Assembly (NCBI GenBank): GCA_947184155.2
Contig: CAMXCT020006168.1
Span: 69,333-133,332 of the forward strand
Origin: Cladocopium goreaui
Taxonomy: Eukaryota > Sar > Dinophyceae > Suessiales > Symbiodiniaceae
Direction: 5' to 3'
DNA: 64,000 bases
Positions 31,651 through 46,600 of the stretch are shown piece by piece. Below the pieces are notes generated by a model, which saw nothing but the letters and a program-made list of their open reading frames with translations, did not search any database and was not told the DNA's origin. Every line of letters begins with the position of its first letter. The first letter of the stretch is position 1. The position numbers and the translations under genes were made by a program.

Positions 31651-34600
31651 GTTTTTTTTTCGCCCAGTCATGGGATAATCTATATTAATAGTGGTTAATA
31701 GTGGTTAATAATGGTTGAACAATGGTTGATAATGATAATCAATGATTAATTATTTGGTGGGTGGTTTGGAACATGATTTTTACCTTTCCATATCTTGGGA
31801 ATCATACGGAATCATCATCCCAACTGACGAACTCATATTTTTCAGAGGGGTAGGTATACCACCACCAACCAGTTATAGATGGTTATAGATGATAGTACAA
31901 CCCAGAATCACCAAAAACAATTTGAAGATAGAGGGGCAACAGGAATATGGTAGAATGATGCTAGATGTGTTTTGGTACCGTTTTGGGGTCCAGTTAGAGA
32001 AACCAGGCGTTGGTGGAGTTGAAACTGCCGTGGCAGGTGGTTCTCGAAGTGCTCAAGGCCCGGTTCTGTCCGTCTCAGGTACTAGGGGAAGCTAGTAGTG
32101 GCTTCAGGGTGCCTTTCTTGTTTCGATGTTTGGGACATAGTTCATTGTCATATATAAATGATATATATAGTATAATATTATATATATTTCATATTATATC
32201 ATATATAATACAATATAATATATATTATATATTATATAATATATACTATATATATTATATAATAGATATAATATAATATATATATATTATATTATTTAAT
32301 ATATATTATATAATATATACTATATATTATATAATAGATATATAATATATATATATATATTATATTATTTAACATATATTATATATTATATATTTTATAT
32401 TACATATTATAAATTATATTTATTATATATTCATTATATATATAATTACACATATATATATATGCATCAATGTAAGATGGGATTTGCATCATCTCAACTG
32501 CCTTGACCTCACACTTCTCGCCCAGACCTTGGCGTCGGGCACCTGGCCGGAGCTGTGGAAAAAGGAGGTGGGCAAGCCACAAGGAGAACAAACTTCGATG
32601 TGCTACAGGCTTTCGGGGCTTTCGGGATCGATGGTATGGTGGTCAGCTGGGTATGGAGTCAAGGGGGAAGAAGAATGAAGTCTATTTGTTTTCGCCACAT
32701 TTTCGTCAGTGAAATGCTGAAGAACTTGGCAGGTGAGCTCAACGTGCTGTGGGGACAGGATCTCAGATTTTGTCCGAAGTGGGCGGCTATGGGAATTACT
32801 TGGGGGTGCAGTGGAGGCTTTTTGGATGGGTATAACATGGTATAACCATGGTATATAAGCCCCACCCGTTTGGGATATGGGGCCCTATCACTATGGTCGG
32901 GTACCGACTGAGGCATTGACATGGAATACTCCCGCGAGCAGAAAGCGTTCACAGAGGTCATCCAGATTTGGCATGTGGTACGAGCCTAGGATGGCAGCAG
33001 CCAGGTGCCCATCTTGGTTTCCTCACCCGAACTGTGCTGTACATGAGTATATCAGATTGTATCAGGTAAATATACAAGGTGGGGCCCCCAAACGATAGCG
33101 TTCAGTTGGTTTGCAACTAGATGAGCGAGCGGTGTTTCAAAGGGACCTAGGCAGAGTTTGTATAGTCGTTAGGGTTTGAATCTGCCCAGGAGCTGAAGAC
33201 ATTCAGAACAAGGCCGACACCGTGCTGCAGCAATGGCGGGCCACCGACCGGAAATTCGAAGGCGGGACACATAGTTGTATGATGAGGTGGAACATTTCTG
33301 CATGTGATAGTGATGGTATATGATAGTATCGGATGTGGGTTTTTTGGGGATGCATCTGAATAGGGAACTCTTTGAGAGCCAAGAATCCAGCTACGCTTGG
33401 AAGAGACAGGAATGGTGAAGGACATGGTAGATGAAGCGGAGGATCTTGTGTGGTAGGAATTGTGGTTCTGCACGGGTTCTGGATGCGAGCGCTATTGAAC
33501 ATGGTAACACTCTGAACATCTCTGAACCATCTGCAACTGTGATGTGTTAAGATATGCCCCACAAATAATCCACTTAGCACCGATCCCATCAAGCACCGCA
33601 GCCAGGTGTGAAAAAGGCGCTCCGGAACCAACCGCTGCAGAAAAAGGGCCAGACCCGCTATCCGCGCAGCGTAGCCGAAAGCGAGTTGCAAGACAGTCCC
33701 GTGGCGCCATGGGGGAGACTTGAAGCTGGGCAGATCTGGTTCAAGGTTGTTCGGTTTACCCTCTGGTAATTTAACATAACTATGGAAAATCACCATTTTT
33801 CATGGGAAAAATCACTATAAATGGTGATTTTCAATAGCTATGTTAAATTACCAGAGGGTATATATAGGTTTATTGTGTTCTAGTTCAGAGAGCAGTAATA
33901 CTTTCGTGCAGCTTTGGCTACCATACATCGTTTCAGCATGTTTCAGCGAATCAGATTGGAAGAAGCATTGAAAAAAACATCACCTACAAAAACTGGTTTA
34001 TGGGTTAATAACCACTATAATGGCTTGATAATGTTCCAATTATGGAATAATTATGGACTAATTAATTCCCAGGCAGAAAGAGACCGCATCACGAAAAAAG
34101 ATGGGGATGGGCTTCGCCCACCCCAGGTGACGTTTTCTCGGTCCGAAAGTTCTTCACGTTGGACCAGCAGATGTTGCGTTCCATTACCATGGAGGACGAG
34201 CATGCAGGCAGCTCTGCAGAGGGATTCAGCCCCAAGTTATGGCTAAGTTAATGTATTTTAATAGGGAAAATGATTGCTAATCAACGGATTTTTGGGGTGT
34301 TTTTTGTTGGTGGATGGATTTTCTCAAACGTTTGGATGTTTGGGTATTGAAACGAAGTGGTTTTATCCCTAAAATTGGCTGGTCAGATGCAAAAGAGTCC
34401 AGTTTTGTGGTCCCAATGCTGCCTCATTTGGAAGAATAACATGTTCACTGGCTTGCTGATGTTATGTTACAGAAACCCAGGCAAATTCCTCATGGATGGG
34501 GACCGCCATGATGTATAGCCGAAAGAAAACAAAAGTTTCAGGGCTGCTGGTGATGCATGTTGGGCCGCCTACTTACAGTCCCAACTCGGCCCAAGGATTG

Positions 34601-37600
34601 AAGGGAACCATATCTATTTGGGTTTTCCCACAATAGGAATAGCAACCCCAAACAGATAGAAATTCAAAATCCAACTAAAACGATGATTACTTTTCCATAT
34701 TTTTTCTATCTTTTTTGGATCACTATGCTTGTATACCGTATATTGTATACCCCAATAACCAATGGTTTATTATCATTTCCCTGTTAAAAAAAACTACCAT
34801 TTAAGTGGCTATTTGGTGTTAGACACCAGTTCCTTCCACCCCAGTAGCACCTCGTAGCGTCCTCTTAGATCCCTCCGTTGAGGCGCCGCAGAAGAACAGT
34901 AGCTCAGCAGAAATCTGACGGATGGCTATGAAAAGTAAAGGATCCTTCGAAAGTGCGGATTTTGACACACCAGTTAGGGGGATTTACTCTAAGATAAGCA
35001 TAAGTAACACACCACAAATGGGGTATGACACACTACAAAAATCGGGATTTTACACTTATGGGGATTTACACCAAACATGTGGGGCTTGATTTTTTGATAT
35101 TTTTTGTAACCTATGGAGCCCGTGGATGACCAGCAGGTTCGCCCTTCGAGTGTCCAAGCGGGAGGCGACCGTCATCGAAAAGCAACTTGGTGGCGATCTG
35201 TGGTAAGTCACTGGATTCAACCATCGAACGGGATTTCAATGGTAATCTGGTTGGTGGTGTGGAACATTTTTTTTCCAATATTGGGAATGTCATCATCCCA
35301 ACTGACGAACTCCATCATTTTTCAGAGGAGTAGGGCTCAACCACCAACCAGACTGGGATGTAATGTTGATTTCATATGATTTGGCCATAAAACATGGGAA
35401 TTTCATAGGGTATTCATGGGGATGCCTTGGGATATGTAGGGATTTAACTGATTTAACCATTTTTTTCACGGGATACAATGGGAATGTAGTGGGATAAAGA
35501 ACCAACACCATAATAAACGGGTCTGTTCGGAAAATTGATGGTTTAACCCCAAATTGCCATTAAATCATAGGGAACGTGGTGATTCACCATGAAATTTGGG
35601 GATACCCTGTTCTCAGACAAACCCAACTAGTAAACCCAACTTAAACAAACCTTCATTGTGGATCATTCAAAATGGGGGCATATATCCAATAAATCAAGAC
35701 GAACTTGAGGATGCTTTGTCACTGGGTTTCCGGCATTACCTCAAACTCGGGTGGAAGTAGATTGAGGTTACAACCCCAGTCACCCAGTTATAAGTGTCCC
35801 ATCTTTGGGGTACATGACGTGTCTGGAACTTAGCGTTATTTGCAACAGGGGTGCGCCAGTATCAACCACCATCACACTGTAGATTCAATACAGCAATAAT
35901 CAACCACCCATATTTTGATGGTTTAGTTTATACCATCCATTTCTGGAAAAATTGGGGACGGTAACCATCGTCGACTAACATTCCGTAGAGGTCTTAAGCT
36001 TATGGCCCTGAAAATCCTTAGATCTAGGTCCAACGAAGGGCCCTGTCTTGGCCGAGGAAGGGCCCTGCCATTGTCATTGGGCGCAGTGGTTCTGGCAAGA
36101 CACTCTGTGCTGTCCTCAAGAGTTGGGAGCCAGGAATGATACCCGGTGAAAAGCCATGGCAGCCATGGCGGCCATGGTTGGGCAATTACAGCTTGTTTAT
36201 AACCACCAGTTGAAGCAAGCAGCAATAACCTTAAGGCAGTGTTGGCCATATGAACTGCTGAACTTGGAATGACATTTTCGGCACCAGTGTGTAGCCTTAT
36301 CAACTTGTCATGGGGAGCTGAGGGAAGAACATTTAGATTCACACGGTGACCGCCAGGCTGCGTGTATCGCCTGTTCTTTCAACACTTGACGTACTGGCAG
36401 AAATCTGCCAAGGCCTGGGGATAAAGGATTCCCAAGTCATAGGATAAGTGGCTGGACATTGGATTCTGTATATATTTAGGATACATAGGCACTTACCATC
36501 CAGATGATTCAAAGCTTGGAGCACCTTCCCTCAGGAGCATGTATCCCATATTTTCTTATTTGAGGATTATATATATATATATATATTTACATATATAGAG
36601 TTGCTGGGATGATTGAATTGCAAGATTTGAAGGTTTTGCATTGGTTTATGCAAAATTGGAAATGGAGTCAGTTGTGGATAACTGTGGGGTCTAGGTGTTT
36701 TTACTCGAGAAAAATCAGGCTAAAACGAACTTACCCCCTATCTTTGTGGGACAGTTTTTTTTTTTGAATAGTTCACCAAGCTGGTTACTATCCCATTGTG
36801 GCCTTATTACAGAATTTTAGCTGAGTGAAGTTTATCTACTTAGATCATCCTGGATTAATAATTTTAAGATATTACCACATAGCCTCAACGATCATCCCAG
36901 CTCCAAGCAATGGACGTGGGCAACGCTGGACCCTTGGCAGGCTGATGGTGCGGCACTGGTGCCGACGGGCAATGGAAACGAACTGGTCCATCTGCACCAG
37001 GCGCTGAGCTTTCCTGGATTGGCTGAGTCGATTTTGGGCATTTTCTCGATGGGAAATCCACTACTTAGGGAATCTATAGGTTTTTGTTCATAGTTTTTCT
37101 CCCTCTTTTAAAAGTGGGGTTCCGGATCAGCTTAAACCCAAGTTTTTGATGGGCATTTGTGAAATTACCGATGTCACACATGAACACAAATGTAGACGTC
37201 AGATATCTTTTTAATGCATTTTAATACATGTTCTTATAATTGGCAAAGGCCAGTAGCACATAGTCCAATAGCAAGTGAAAGTTACACCCCCCCGGTGGAA
37301 CCTGACAACTGGGATTAAACCATCCCCGATGCGGGGCGGAACCCATCCCAGGTCTTCGTAACTCACTCTGCCAGCCTGGCCAACAAGGCCGGGGATTATC
37401 CCTGGGGATGGGGGCCCACCGGGCCCACCGGGCCCACCAGTGGGATGCGGATGGCCAGGTGTTGGAGTACTTCTCCAACCTCCAAGCCCAAGCAGCTGAG
37501 GCGACTGGGCTACAGACCAAACTACTGGAACAGACGAGGTCGGGCTGGGTTGGCAAGTCATGAAGCTGTCAATCAGTTCCTTGTGTGTTTTGTCCAGTGC

Positions 37601-40600
37601 GTGGCTTGACATGGGATTATCCAAAACCGTCGAATACCCAAACAAGTTGTGTTTTTTTTTCTCGGAACCAGATGATATTTTTCCGGAATTGGGGATATTG
37701 TATTCTCAAACCAAAGCCATATCTTTGGCAAAGGTGTTGATGACCCCTTTTTTCAACCAGCCAGCGAACGACCATCCTGGTGGCGGAGGCTGCCCGATAC
37801 CTTGAAGGGGCTCAAGACCTTCCCGTTGTTTCTCACGATCCTTGTCAGATCATGGCGGGGAGACGGAGTGATTTCATCCGGCGGTTCAGGTGGACCGTTG
37901 TGGTTGGAAATTGGAGACCCCCAAAATCCACTAAAGTTAAAGCAGATAGTCATCATTTTCCTCATTGTTTGATGATGTTTAATGGCAATTTTACAGTGAA
38001 AAAGAAAAACATCAGTTTCAGACACGTCCGCAACTTGCATCAAATGATCATGTTGGTTACATCGTATCGCCATGTATCTCCCATATTCTATCAGACTATG
38101 AAACCCATTGATGGTTTGATATGTTTGATCCGCCGCAAGCCTCTCCTTTCCGAGGTTCCGGAAGTTTATCATTATGGTGGATGGCACCTCGCCACATCCT
38201 GGTCCGCTCTGTGGACGAAGGATTTCTTTGAAGATGTTTTGGGGTGTCCATGGGTGTCCCAAAATGAGGGATTGACTGTGGTAGAAAAGAAACATCCAAT
38301 TAGGGGTATGGTACGGCCATTTTCAGAGAAGCCCCTTTTCTGAACATCTACCTGTAACTTATCCTGGAAGCCACAGAGGATCCCAACCAAAAATCAGGGC
38401 CGCAACGGGGTTCGCAGATGTCACCTGTCGACTTTTCAGGTGGGATGCCAAAATCAAGTGATCCAACACTAAAACCACGGTTTCTAGGGTGGTAATTATG
38501 GGATATGTGGTGAACTGTGGTAAACCTAATATAGAATCGAAAATCCCTGAGTCTACCAGGAACGAGTGGAATAAACCTGCCAAATTTGGAGGTGTATTAT
38601 TTGGTTTGCTACATTATCACCATCATAGTCCCCATTGTTGATGCAATTCCCTGCTTTTTGATGGTTAAATCATGTTAAATCCAAATTTTTGATGGTTGAA
38701 TCATGTTAAATCCCAATTTTTGATGGTTGAATCATGTTAAATCCCAATTTTTGATGGTTGAATCATGTTAAATCCCAATTTTTGATGGTTGAATCATGTT
38801 AAATCCCAATTTTTGATTTGATGGTTGAATCATGTTAAATCCCAATTTTTGATGGTTAAATCATGTTAAATCCCAATTTTTGATGGTTAAACCCACATTT
38901 TTTTGCTGGTTAAATCCAGCCATAGATGTTTTTCGGGGCATGCAGAGGCTCGCCATGGCTCGCCTGAACCTCTGCCTGAGCTGCTCCGAGGCTCGCTGGA
39001 GAAGCGCTTCTTTCCGCGGCGCCATACGGGTCAGCTCCACCCTGACAAGGCCCCGACCAGCCAAGATTCCAACTGGTTGGTGATGTGACCTTAGCACCTC
39101 CAAGAGGTCATGCCCCCCCCAACCACTTCTAACCTCCAATCGAAGTTCAAATCCCTTTAAAGATTTTTTTTTAAAGTTGGCACTCTGAATGCCATATAAC
39201 ATCATATAACACTATATTTACCAGATATGCACCATATATTCACCATATATTCACCATATATTCACCATATATTCACCATATATTACCCACTGGTAATTTA
39301 ACGTAGCTATTGAAAATGACCATTTATAGTGGATTTACCCATTGAAAATTGTGATTTTCCATAGTTTTGTGTATGTTTACCAGAGGGTACCCACATAACG
39401 ACACGCATCGGGGATCTTAGGGCGCCAGGTCCTGATGGCCGAAGCTCCCGATGCCCTGGACCCCATCAGCGCCCTGCGGGAGCACCACCGCACCGCGCAG
39501 CGGGCGCAGGCCGTGAACCAGGCGAAGGCGACCAGCACCTGGGGCCCCCCGTGGGCCCCCCGGGATGGTGCCCGATATCAATGCCTTGGGCCTTGGTTTT
39601 CATGGGAAAATTCACTGGAAACTATGGGAAACCATGGGAAACCCACCATATTTTGATATATTTTGCATGTTTCATGGGAAAATCCGTGGTTTCAGATTTT
39701 GCCTTACACAAATTCCATTGACAATATGAGATTCGAACAATTTTTCGTAGCCACCAAAATGAATAGATACAAAATTACGAAAGCCAGCCGGACAAGCTGG
39801 CAAGTACAATTTGAAAGTTATTGAATGTTAGGGGGTAAGTGTCAAAAAGGGGGGCATGTAACTCAGCCCAGAATTTGGTTAGCAGCAAAAGGGCGCCTAT
39901 AACTCTTTGTATTTTATTTTCACCCAGTCTATGAAGGGGTTTATGTGAATTACTACTATTAACATGTAAACCAACCCCAACATATTAACATCTCATTTTG
40001 AATCACTATTATTATTATTATTATGATTATGATGATGATGATGATTATTATTATTACTGGCAGAAGTTTTTTTTTTAAACGCATAGTGCCTCATGGTGGT
40101 GTCTGAATGGTGTGCGCGTGTTTAGATCGCCGGCTCAGACGGCGAGCTCAGAGAACCAGCGGAAGACGGAGGTGGACTACGAGCTCTTCAAGAGCAAATT
40201 CTGGCCCAAAATCTCGCCCCATGCGGCTGGGTCGAAAATTGACATACCCTCCGAGTCATCCGACATAGCTATGTGATGGTTGGTGGTGACTGGAACATGT
40301 TTTTTTTTATTTTTCCATATGTTGGGAATAAAAACATATCCCAACTGACTTTCACTCCATCATTTTTCAGAGGGTTAGGTATACCACCAACCAGTAGCTA
40401 TGTGATGCTATATGGAAACTAATCATTTCCTTAATTATATTATATATTCACAACAATGCTTGGATGTCTTTTGTGATCTTGAGCAATTGGGGCCATCAGG
40501 AACGCGAATGCAGTAAGCAGAATTAAGTAGATGGGAAATTATCCAGCTGTTATGACGATATGAGTTTCTGCTTACGACTCCGACCCATAAGCCTCTGAGT

Positions 40601-43600
40601 CAAAATCTCGAAGTTGACCCCAATTTAGCCCATTTCCATGTAGTAAGCAGAAAAGTCTCTGCCTACTAAGCGTCCCAGACTATAAATCCTCTACAGATGA
40701 ACCATTCATTTGGTGCAGCTTCTAACCAGTCACCGCCTGAGGCGCCACGGGAGTGCGATGCATCGTTGCTGTGGCGAGAAATCCAATCCTTCATCAAGGG
40801 ATCCTACAAAGTGATGGACCACGGCCACGGCCCAGCGGTGGTTTTCTCATGTTTTTTGCCCAGAATCCGGTGGAAATCCATGGATGATATGGATGTGGTG
40901 GGCATCTTATTATCATATGGTCGTGATGATAGAATATGATAGAGAATTATTAGTTGCAAATTATTCTTGTTGGGAACTTTTGGGCGCTCATTATTTGTAA
41001 ATCTGGATATATCTGGATGATGAATCTTGGTAAATATCCATATGCACTTTTGTAGCTTGTGGTATGTAAGCACTGCAAGCTACAACAAAGATATACCTAT
41101 ATGAATTTTGGTTGGTTTTCCCCACTATATATCTATGACATATGTGTAAAAGATATGCATCAAGTATCCACCTTATAAATCCTTATAACTTATAACTTAT
41201 ATATGTTTATTAACACCAACTTAAAGGATATTCATCCACACAATGCATATGGCATATATAATAACCTAGATATATCATGATATCACCAGCCCCTCATAGC
41301 GCATCCTGCAGGACACGGAGGAGGGGCACTTGAGCCTCGCCCTCTACGAAGAGGTGGCGAAGAAGGCTTCCCCAGGCTTTGAAGACCACCGACGTCAGTG
41401 GAAAGCTCAGGGGATTTGGGGCTGGGTATACCCATAAAACCTAAGTGGTGGTTGTTAGCATCTGTTTTTTGGGGATTTGGTTCACAAATGGTGGGTTATG
41501 GTGGGGTGATGTGTGAAAATGGTGGATGTAAGTTGTACCCCAGGAAAAATGGGTTTGTTTCAGCCACCAAAGACGCTTTGCAAACTGTTGTCATACTACC
41601 AGAATATGTAGTGGTGTTTCCCAGCAACAGAGCTGTATGATTTGGTACGTAGTGTCGAATGGAACCCCTGACAACCAAGGGATTTGGTGGAGTAATGGGG
41701 GGTTAATGTGTGAAACCCATGGAACAAATGGCGTTTTTATTTCTCCATAGGTTTTGCCACCTAAGATGGGGGTTTAAGTGGGCAAATAGGTGGATACCTC
41801 AGTTTATGGCATTTTGGAAGTGGGGAAAGTTGGGGGTTTCAAATGGATGGAATGGAGGTCTCTATTTTTGACACAGGATGTTAAGTGGACCAATGGTTGA
41901 TGAAATTATCACCTATGACTGATGATTTTGACGTCAATCTGTGGCAAGCATCCGGTCGTTGGATCAAAGATGTCTTGAACGGGTCCATTTGTAGCAGCAC
42001 GTGTTTCATCATGGTTTGAGGGTTTGAGACATGACCAGGTTATGTGGAAATTTAGCAACTGTCCATCCGTTTTCAAGCCATATTTCTGAAAATTTCCCAG
42101 ATGTTCAAGATTTTACAAGATTTTTCCCCCAGATTTTTCCTAGTTATTCCGGAACTTAGGATCTACAAGGCGTTCGAAGCCTACGAACAGCTGCGCAAAG
42201 AGTGGAACTGCTTCGACAGGAGTTGTACCTCCAAATCATCCAAAATCAGACCATTTTAGTGTTGAAACCCATGGTTTTGGGGAAGCCGCCCCAATTCACC
42301 GACTTCAACACTTCTGCTCTGCCAGTAAAAATTGGGATGATTTTTGCCAATACATCCTCTCAATGACAGTTTCTTCATTTTTTCTCTATCACCTCGCAGG
42401 CTCTAACCATTTTTTCAGTCCCCAACTGCCCCCTCAAGTCTGTAATATCATTCACACATATATATATATCCCATGATCTCACCATGAAATCCCATAAAAT
42501 CACCATTTTCTATCCATTTTCCATCCCATCGTCCCGGGGCAGTGCCTGCAGGATGGACGTGAGTTTCCACGTGCTGAAAGAGTTGAAGAAGCGGCCCTAC
42601 GTGGGGCCACCCATCCATTCCGTGGCGGTGGATGAAGTGCAAGACCTGGCGCAGATGCTTGGACTTGGTGGCATTTTTTGATGACAGAGGCATGGCCAAA
42701 GTCACAAACTGGATATATAACTATATATGATATTTTAATATATATATATATATATAATTATATATATATATACGTATACGTAATATGATATATTCATACT
42801 ATACTTATATACATATGGTTAATTGCAGATGTATAGGCATAAGAGGCCACAAGGATGTACATATTTCTGAGTGTGTATGCTCTGTTGAGCACCGACATGT
42901 CATAGTCATCTTGAAGATGAACGTAGTTCAATAGCTTTCTCTCTCCAGGCTCACAACGACAAAGAACATCACACAACATCATACTGGTATATGGTATTAT
43001 ATGGTATGGTGATACAAATATCAACCCTTTGATGCAGTTGTCATGCCTGATGTGATGCGCCAGCTCTGGGTTTTGGTTTTGGTTCCCTCCAGTCGAGTGA
43101 GGATTGAGCTGGCCATCTTCTTCATGATCATGAAGAAGCCTTACGAGGATCTGCATGGGAACTGGGAAATGGGCGAGAAACTGCGGCGTCCAAAAATCCA
43201 GTGATGGCTGGCTGATTAGAAGAGCACTGAAAAACCATCGAGAAGAGGTGGTTCAATCAAGGAACATTTATTCCCGAACAGCCGTCCATAATGGAAATGT
43301 ATTCCCCAAAAGAAGGCTTGCTAGCTTGAAACATCCCGCATTAATGAGGATAGTGCCATCATTACCAGATGGAAACCATCTTATTTCGGGGATAAAGCTA
43401 ACCAACAGGGCATTCCCAATCATGCGCCCAAATCTTGCCAAGGTTTATCTGAGTTATACTTTATCCCCGATTTTTCAGAGTGATTCCAGCCCCCCAAAAA
43501 AAACACACACCAAAAACATTGGGGCATTTCCCAAAGACGACGCCCGGCTCACCAGGAGCTCTTCATCACAGGTGACACCTCCCAGACCGTGTCGCGCGCC

Positions 43601-46600
43601 GTGGACTTTCGCTTCTGCGATCTGCGGTCGCTGTTCCACCACTTCGAGGTAGCGGTTCCGGAGCTGGATCAGCTGATCATCAACTATCGCTCGCATCAGA
43701 AGACGCCTGGATGGGGGACGAATGATGGGGATGGGTTATGGTTTCCCTGGGAAATGGATCAATCATTTTTTTAAAAAATAAATAAATAAATAAATATATA
43801 TATATATAGACATGGTGGGTTTTGGAGTACGTTGAATTGCTAGGGGGTATTGGGGTGGGGATGGTTGAGGGAAGATGTTGGCAGTGGGGAATGTTGGGCA
43901 CGGAGAAACGGGTGGGAGTGGCTGGATTCGATTGGATTTACATCATATCCCTGAGAGGCAACAGGTTTGGATTCCAGGTGACATTGTGATGAAGCTCCCA
44001 AATGATCACTGCAGGTTGTCAAGACATTTCTTTTTTATGGGGCCAGTGGTTTCAAGTGGGTGTGTCTGAGATGAGGGGATGCCCCCCAAATGGGAACATG
44101 ATGATCCGCCTTCATTTTTCCCTCCCATCCCATCAATAAAAACAGCACCAGGATGATGCTCCCAGACCCCCCAGACCTGCGAGGATCCTGGCATTGTCGC
44201 ACAAGGGCGTGGTGCGACTGCTGGAGTTGGCCTTTCCCCACGCCATCGACAAGTTGCAGCCGGACGAGGGCCATCGCGACGGACAGAAACCCGTGGTGGT
44301 GGATGATGTGCCACTGGAGGTGCGGCCTGGGCTGCTGGACCGGTGGTGGGGTTTTAGGTATGACAGCCCCCCATAAGATAGAAGTCGATTAAGAAATCCA
44401 ACTAAAGTTATCTGAAGTTGCAAAGACAGTAAAGGACCTTGAGTCTTATTTTGGGTTCGATTTTTCACTTTTTTTGGTGATTTCTGTTGATTTCCATCAT
44501 GGGATGACAGCCAGGACCTAGCACAACACGTCTTCAACTTGGATGGCTGCACCTGGGTCTGCACGGTGTCATCAAAAATGGCTGGGAAGACGCCCGCACG
44601 AAAAACCGATGGGTTTTCATGTGGAAAATCCTCTGCAAATGGATTTAAAATTGCCATGCTTGATCGTTAAGGGTTTTTGACAGATGTGTTTTCTGGCAAT
44701 TTTGACGTCCACCAGTGGAGAAAACTGTTTGGCTATCATCTTTGAAGCCGCATTTTTATCAACAATCGCAAGCCCAAATAGTCGCCTTCAGGTAGATCGG
44801 TAGATCATTCAAGCTGATCACTGACCTCAGTCCCCTACAGTGAAGTTGCTCGTCCATGCTCCTCCATGTTCTTCGACTTTTTGCTCCCAAGAACCTGGCT
44901 ATGAGGCAGTGCAGGCATTGCCTTCGGTGCCAGCCAAGTCATCCTGGTACCAGACTCGGGATGACATGTCCAAGCTTGCCGCATTGAGATGGACGGATAG
45001 GTGGGTCACTCTTCCGAGCTCAAACTCAAGCTGTGTGGCAGTTCATTTCCTCCTTCCGTCCTTACTTTCATACCTTGTGTGCATTCATCCTGATCCTGGT
45101 CCTGTGAATTTTGTTGACTAAGATTGAGGATCCAACCTCCATCCATCCCCAAAGATGATTTCATCCCAACAAAAACTACTCAGAAAAAGTACAACTTACT
45201 GCAAACAAATTGGGATTGAAGCTTAACACACTTTTATGTGGCGCCGCCCCCCAAGGTGCGCAACGAAGAGTCGCGCGCACGGCTGCCGCCGGCCCTCAGG
45301 AATTGCCTGGTGCTGACGGTGGAGGAAGCGAAGGGGCTGGAGTTTGATGACGCTGAGCAGCGGATGGTCTGGGTGTGTCTTAAGATTGGCATATTATTTG
45401 AAGTGGGCTTTTACACATGTAGAGTTGGATTTGATATGATTTGATCATGCTTGATCCGTAAAACTGGGATGAGTCGGACTCGGACATCGTGGTTCGATTG
45501 GATCTACTTGCGTAGCTTTAGCCATACACTGGAGAATCACCCAGCTTCTGGCCATTGAAAACGTTGGGAAATTATGCAGAATGGGGACAAATGGGGATTT
45601 ATGGACCGCCCAAATTGGTGTGAAAATTGGTGCCCATGTGAGGATTATCTGACAACAGCTAGTAGTTTGAAGAAAAACATGAAAACAGATGAGGTAAGTT
45701 AGTTACTTGTTGTGATTTGGGGAAATCGACTGCGCCACGTGGTGACATGTCCTGACAATGTATATGGTGATCGTACCTAGGCGGCTCCTCTTGGTTGAAC
45801 GTCTGCTGGAACCATCAGGGTCCGAAAACTGCAAGGATGAAGGCAATGCTCAGTCAGTCAGGGAGTCCTACTTCTAGACCTTTTAGAGTCTTACCCTAAA
45901 CATTGAGGATGGTTGAGGCATTGATGGGGAGTCTCAACTTGAGGGACTGTTGCAACGGTGCAACAAAACTTGGATGTTGAGGATTGCATCTTGGTGAATT
46001 TCTTCCGGGATTCCAATTACAAGGAGCAGCTGAGCTGAACAACTGCCCAGGGGGAAGTGGCTGTGGGCTGCACTTTTGTTGAAGTTGGCTGCATGTCATG
46101 ACAATGACATCCACATGATTGAAAACTACTGGATACTTCGACTTTATTGTTCAATATTTTTCATGTATGTGCGACGATGTACGCAGAGTTTCTTGGGGTT
46201 GTGATATGTCAAGTAGCCTAGTGCTTTGCTATGATAATTTTCAATTTTTGACCCACTTGCACATGGAGCCAGTTTCCACTGGGTCTGGAGGTGGCAGACA
46301 GTGAAGATCTTTCTGCAAGAGTTGCTCGACGAGGATTCCAAGGCGGTCCCAACTACTTGGGTTTGAATATGGCACTTGGACATATCTATCATGTAGGGCC
46401 ATTTGCAGAGTCGCAACTCAGCCCTATCCAGAGCCAACTATGTCTAACAATCTTTGCTATTCTTTGCTTTTGTCGAATGTTTTTGAACATCATTTACTGT
46501 AACAACCTTTTTCCGCAAACCCATTTGTCAAATAGGTTTCTATTCTACATATCCTCCTCACTCGCAAATATAGATTCCCAAAATGGAATTGCCAACCCAT

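Noticed and set aside
44840-45121. 93-codon + ORF through 44915-45000 as the coding frame
   Set aside because: The family-conserved FGASQVILV reading lies in another frame of the same bases, ending at a splice site.
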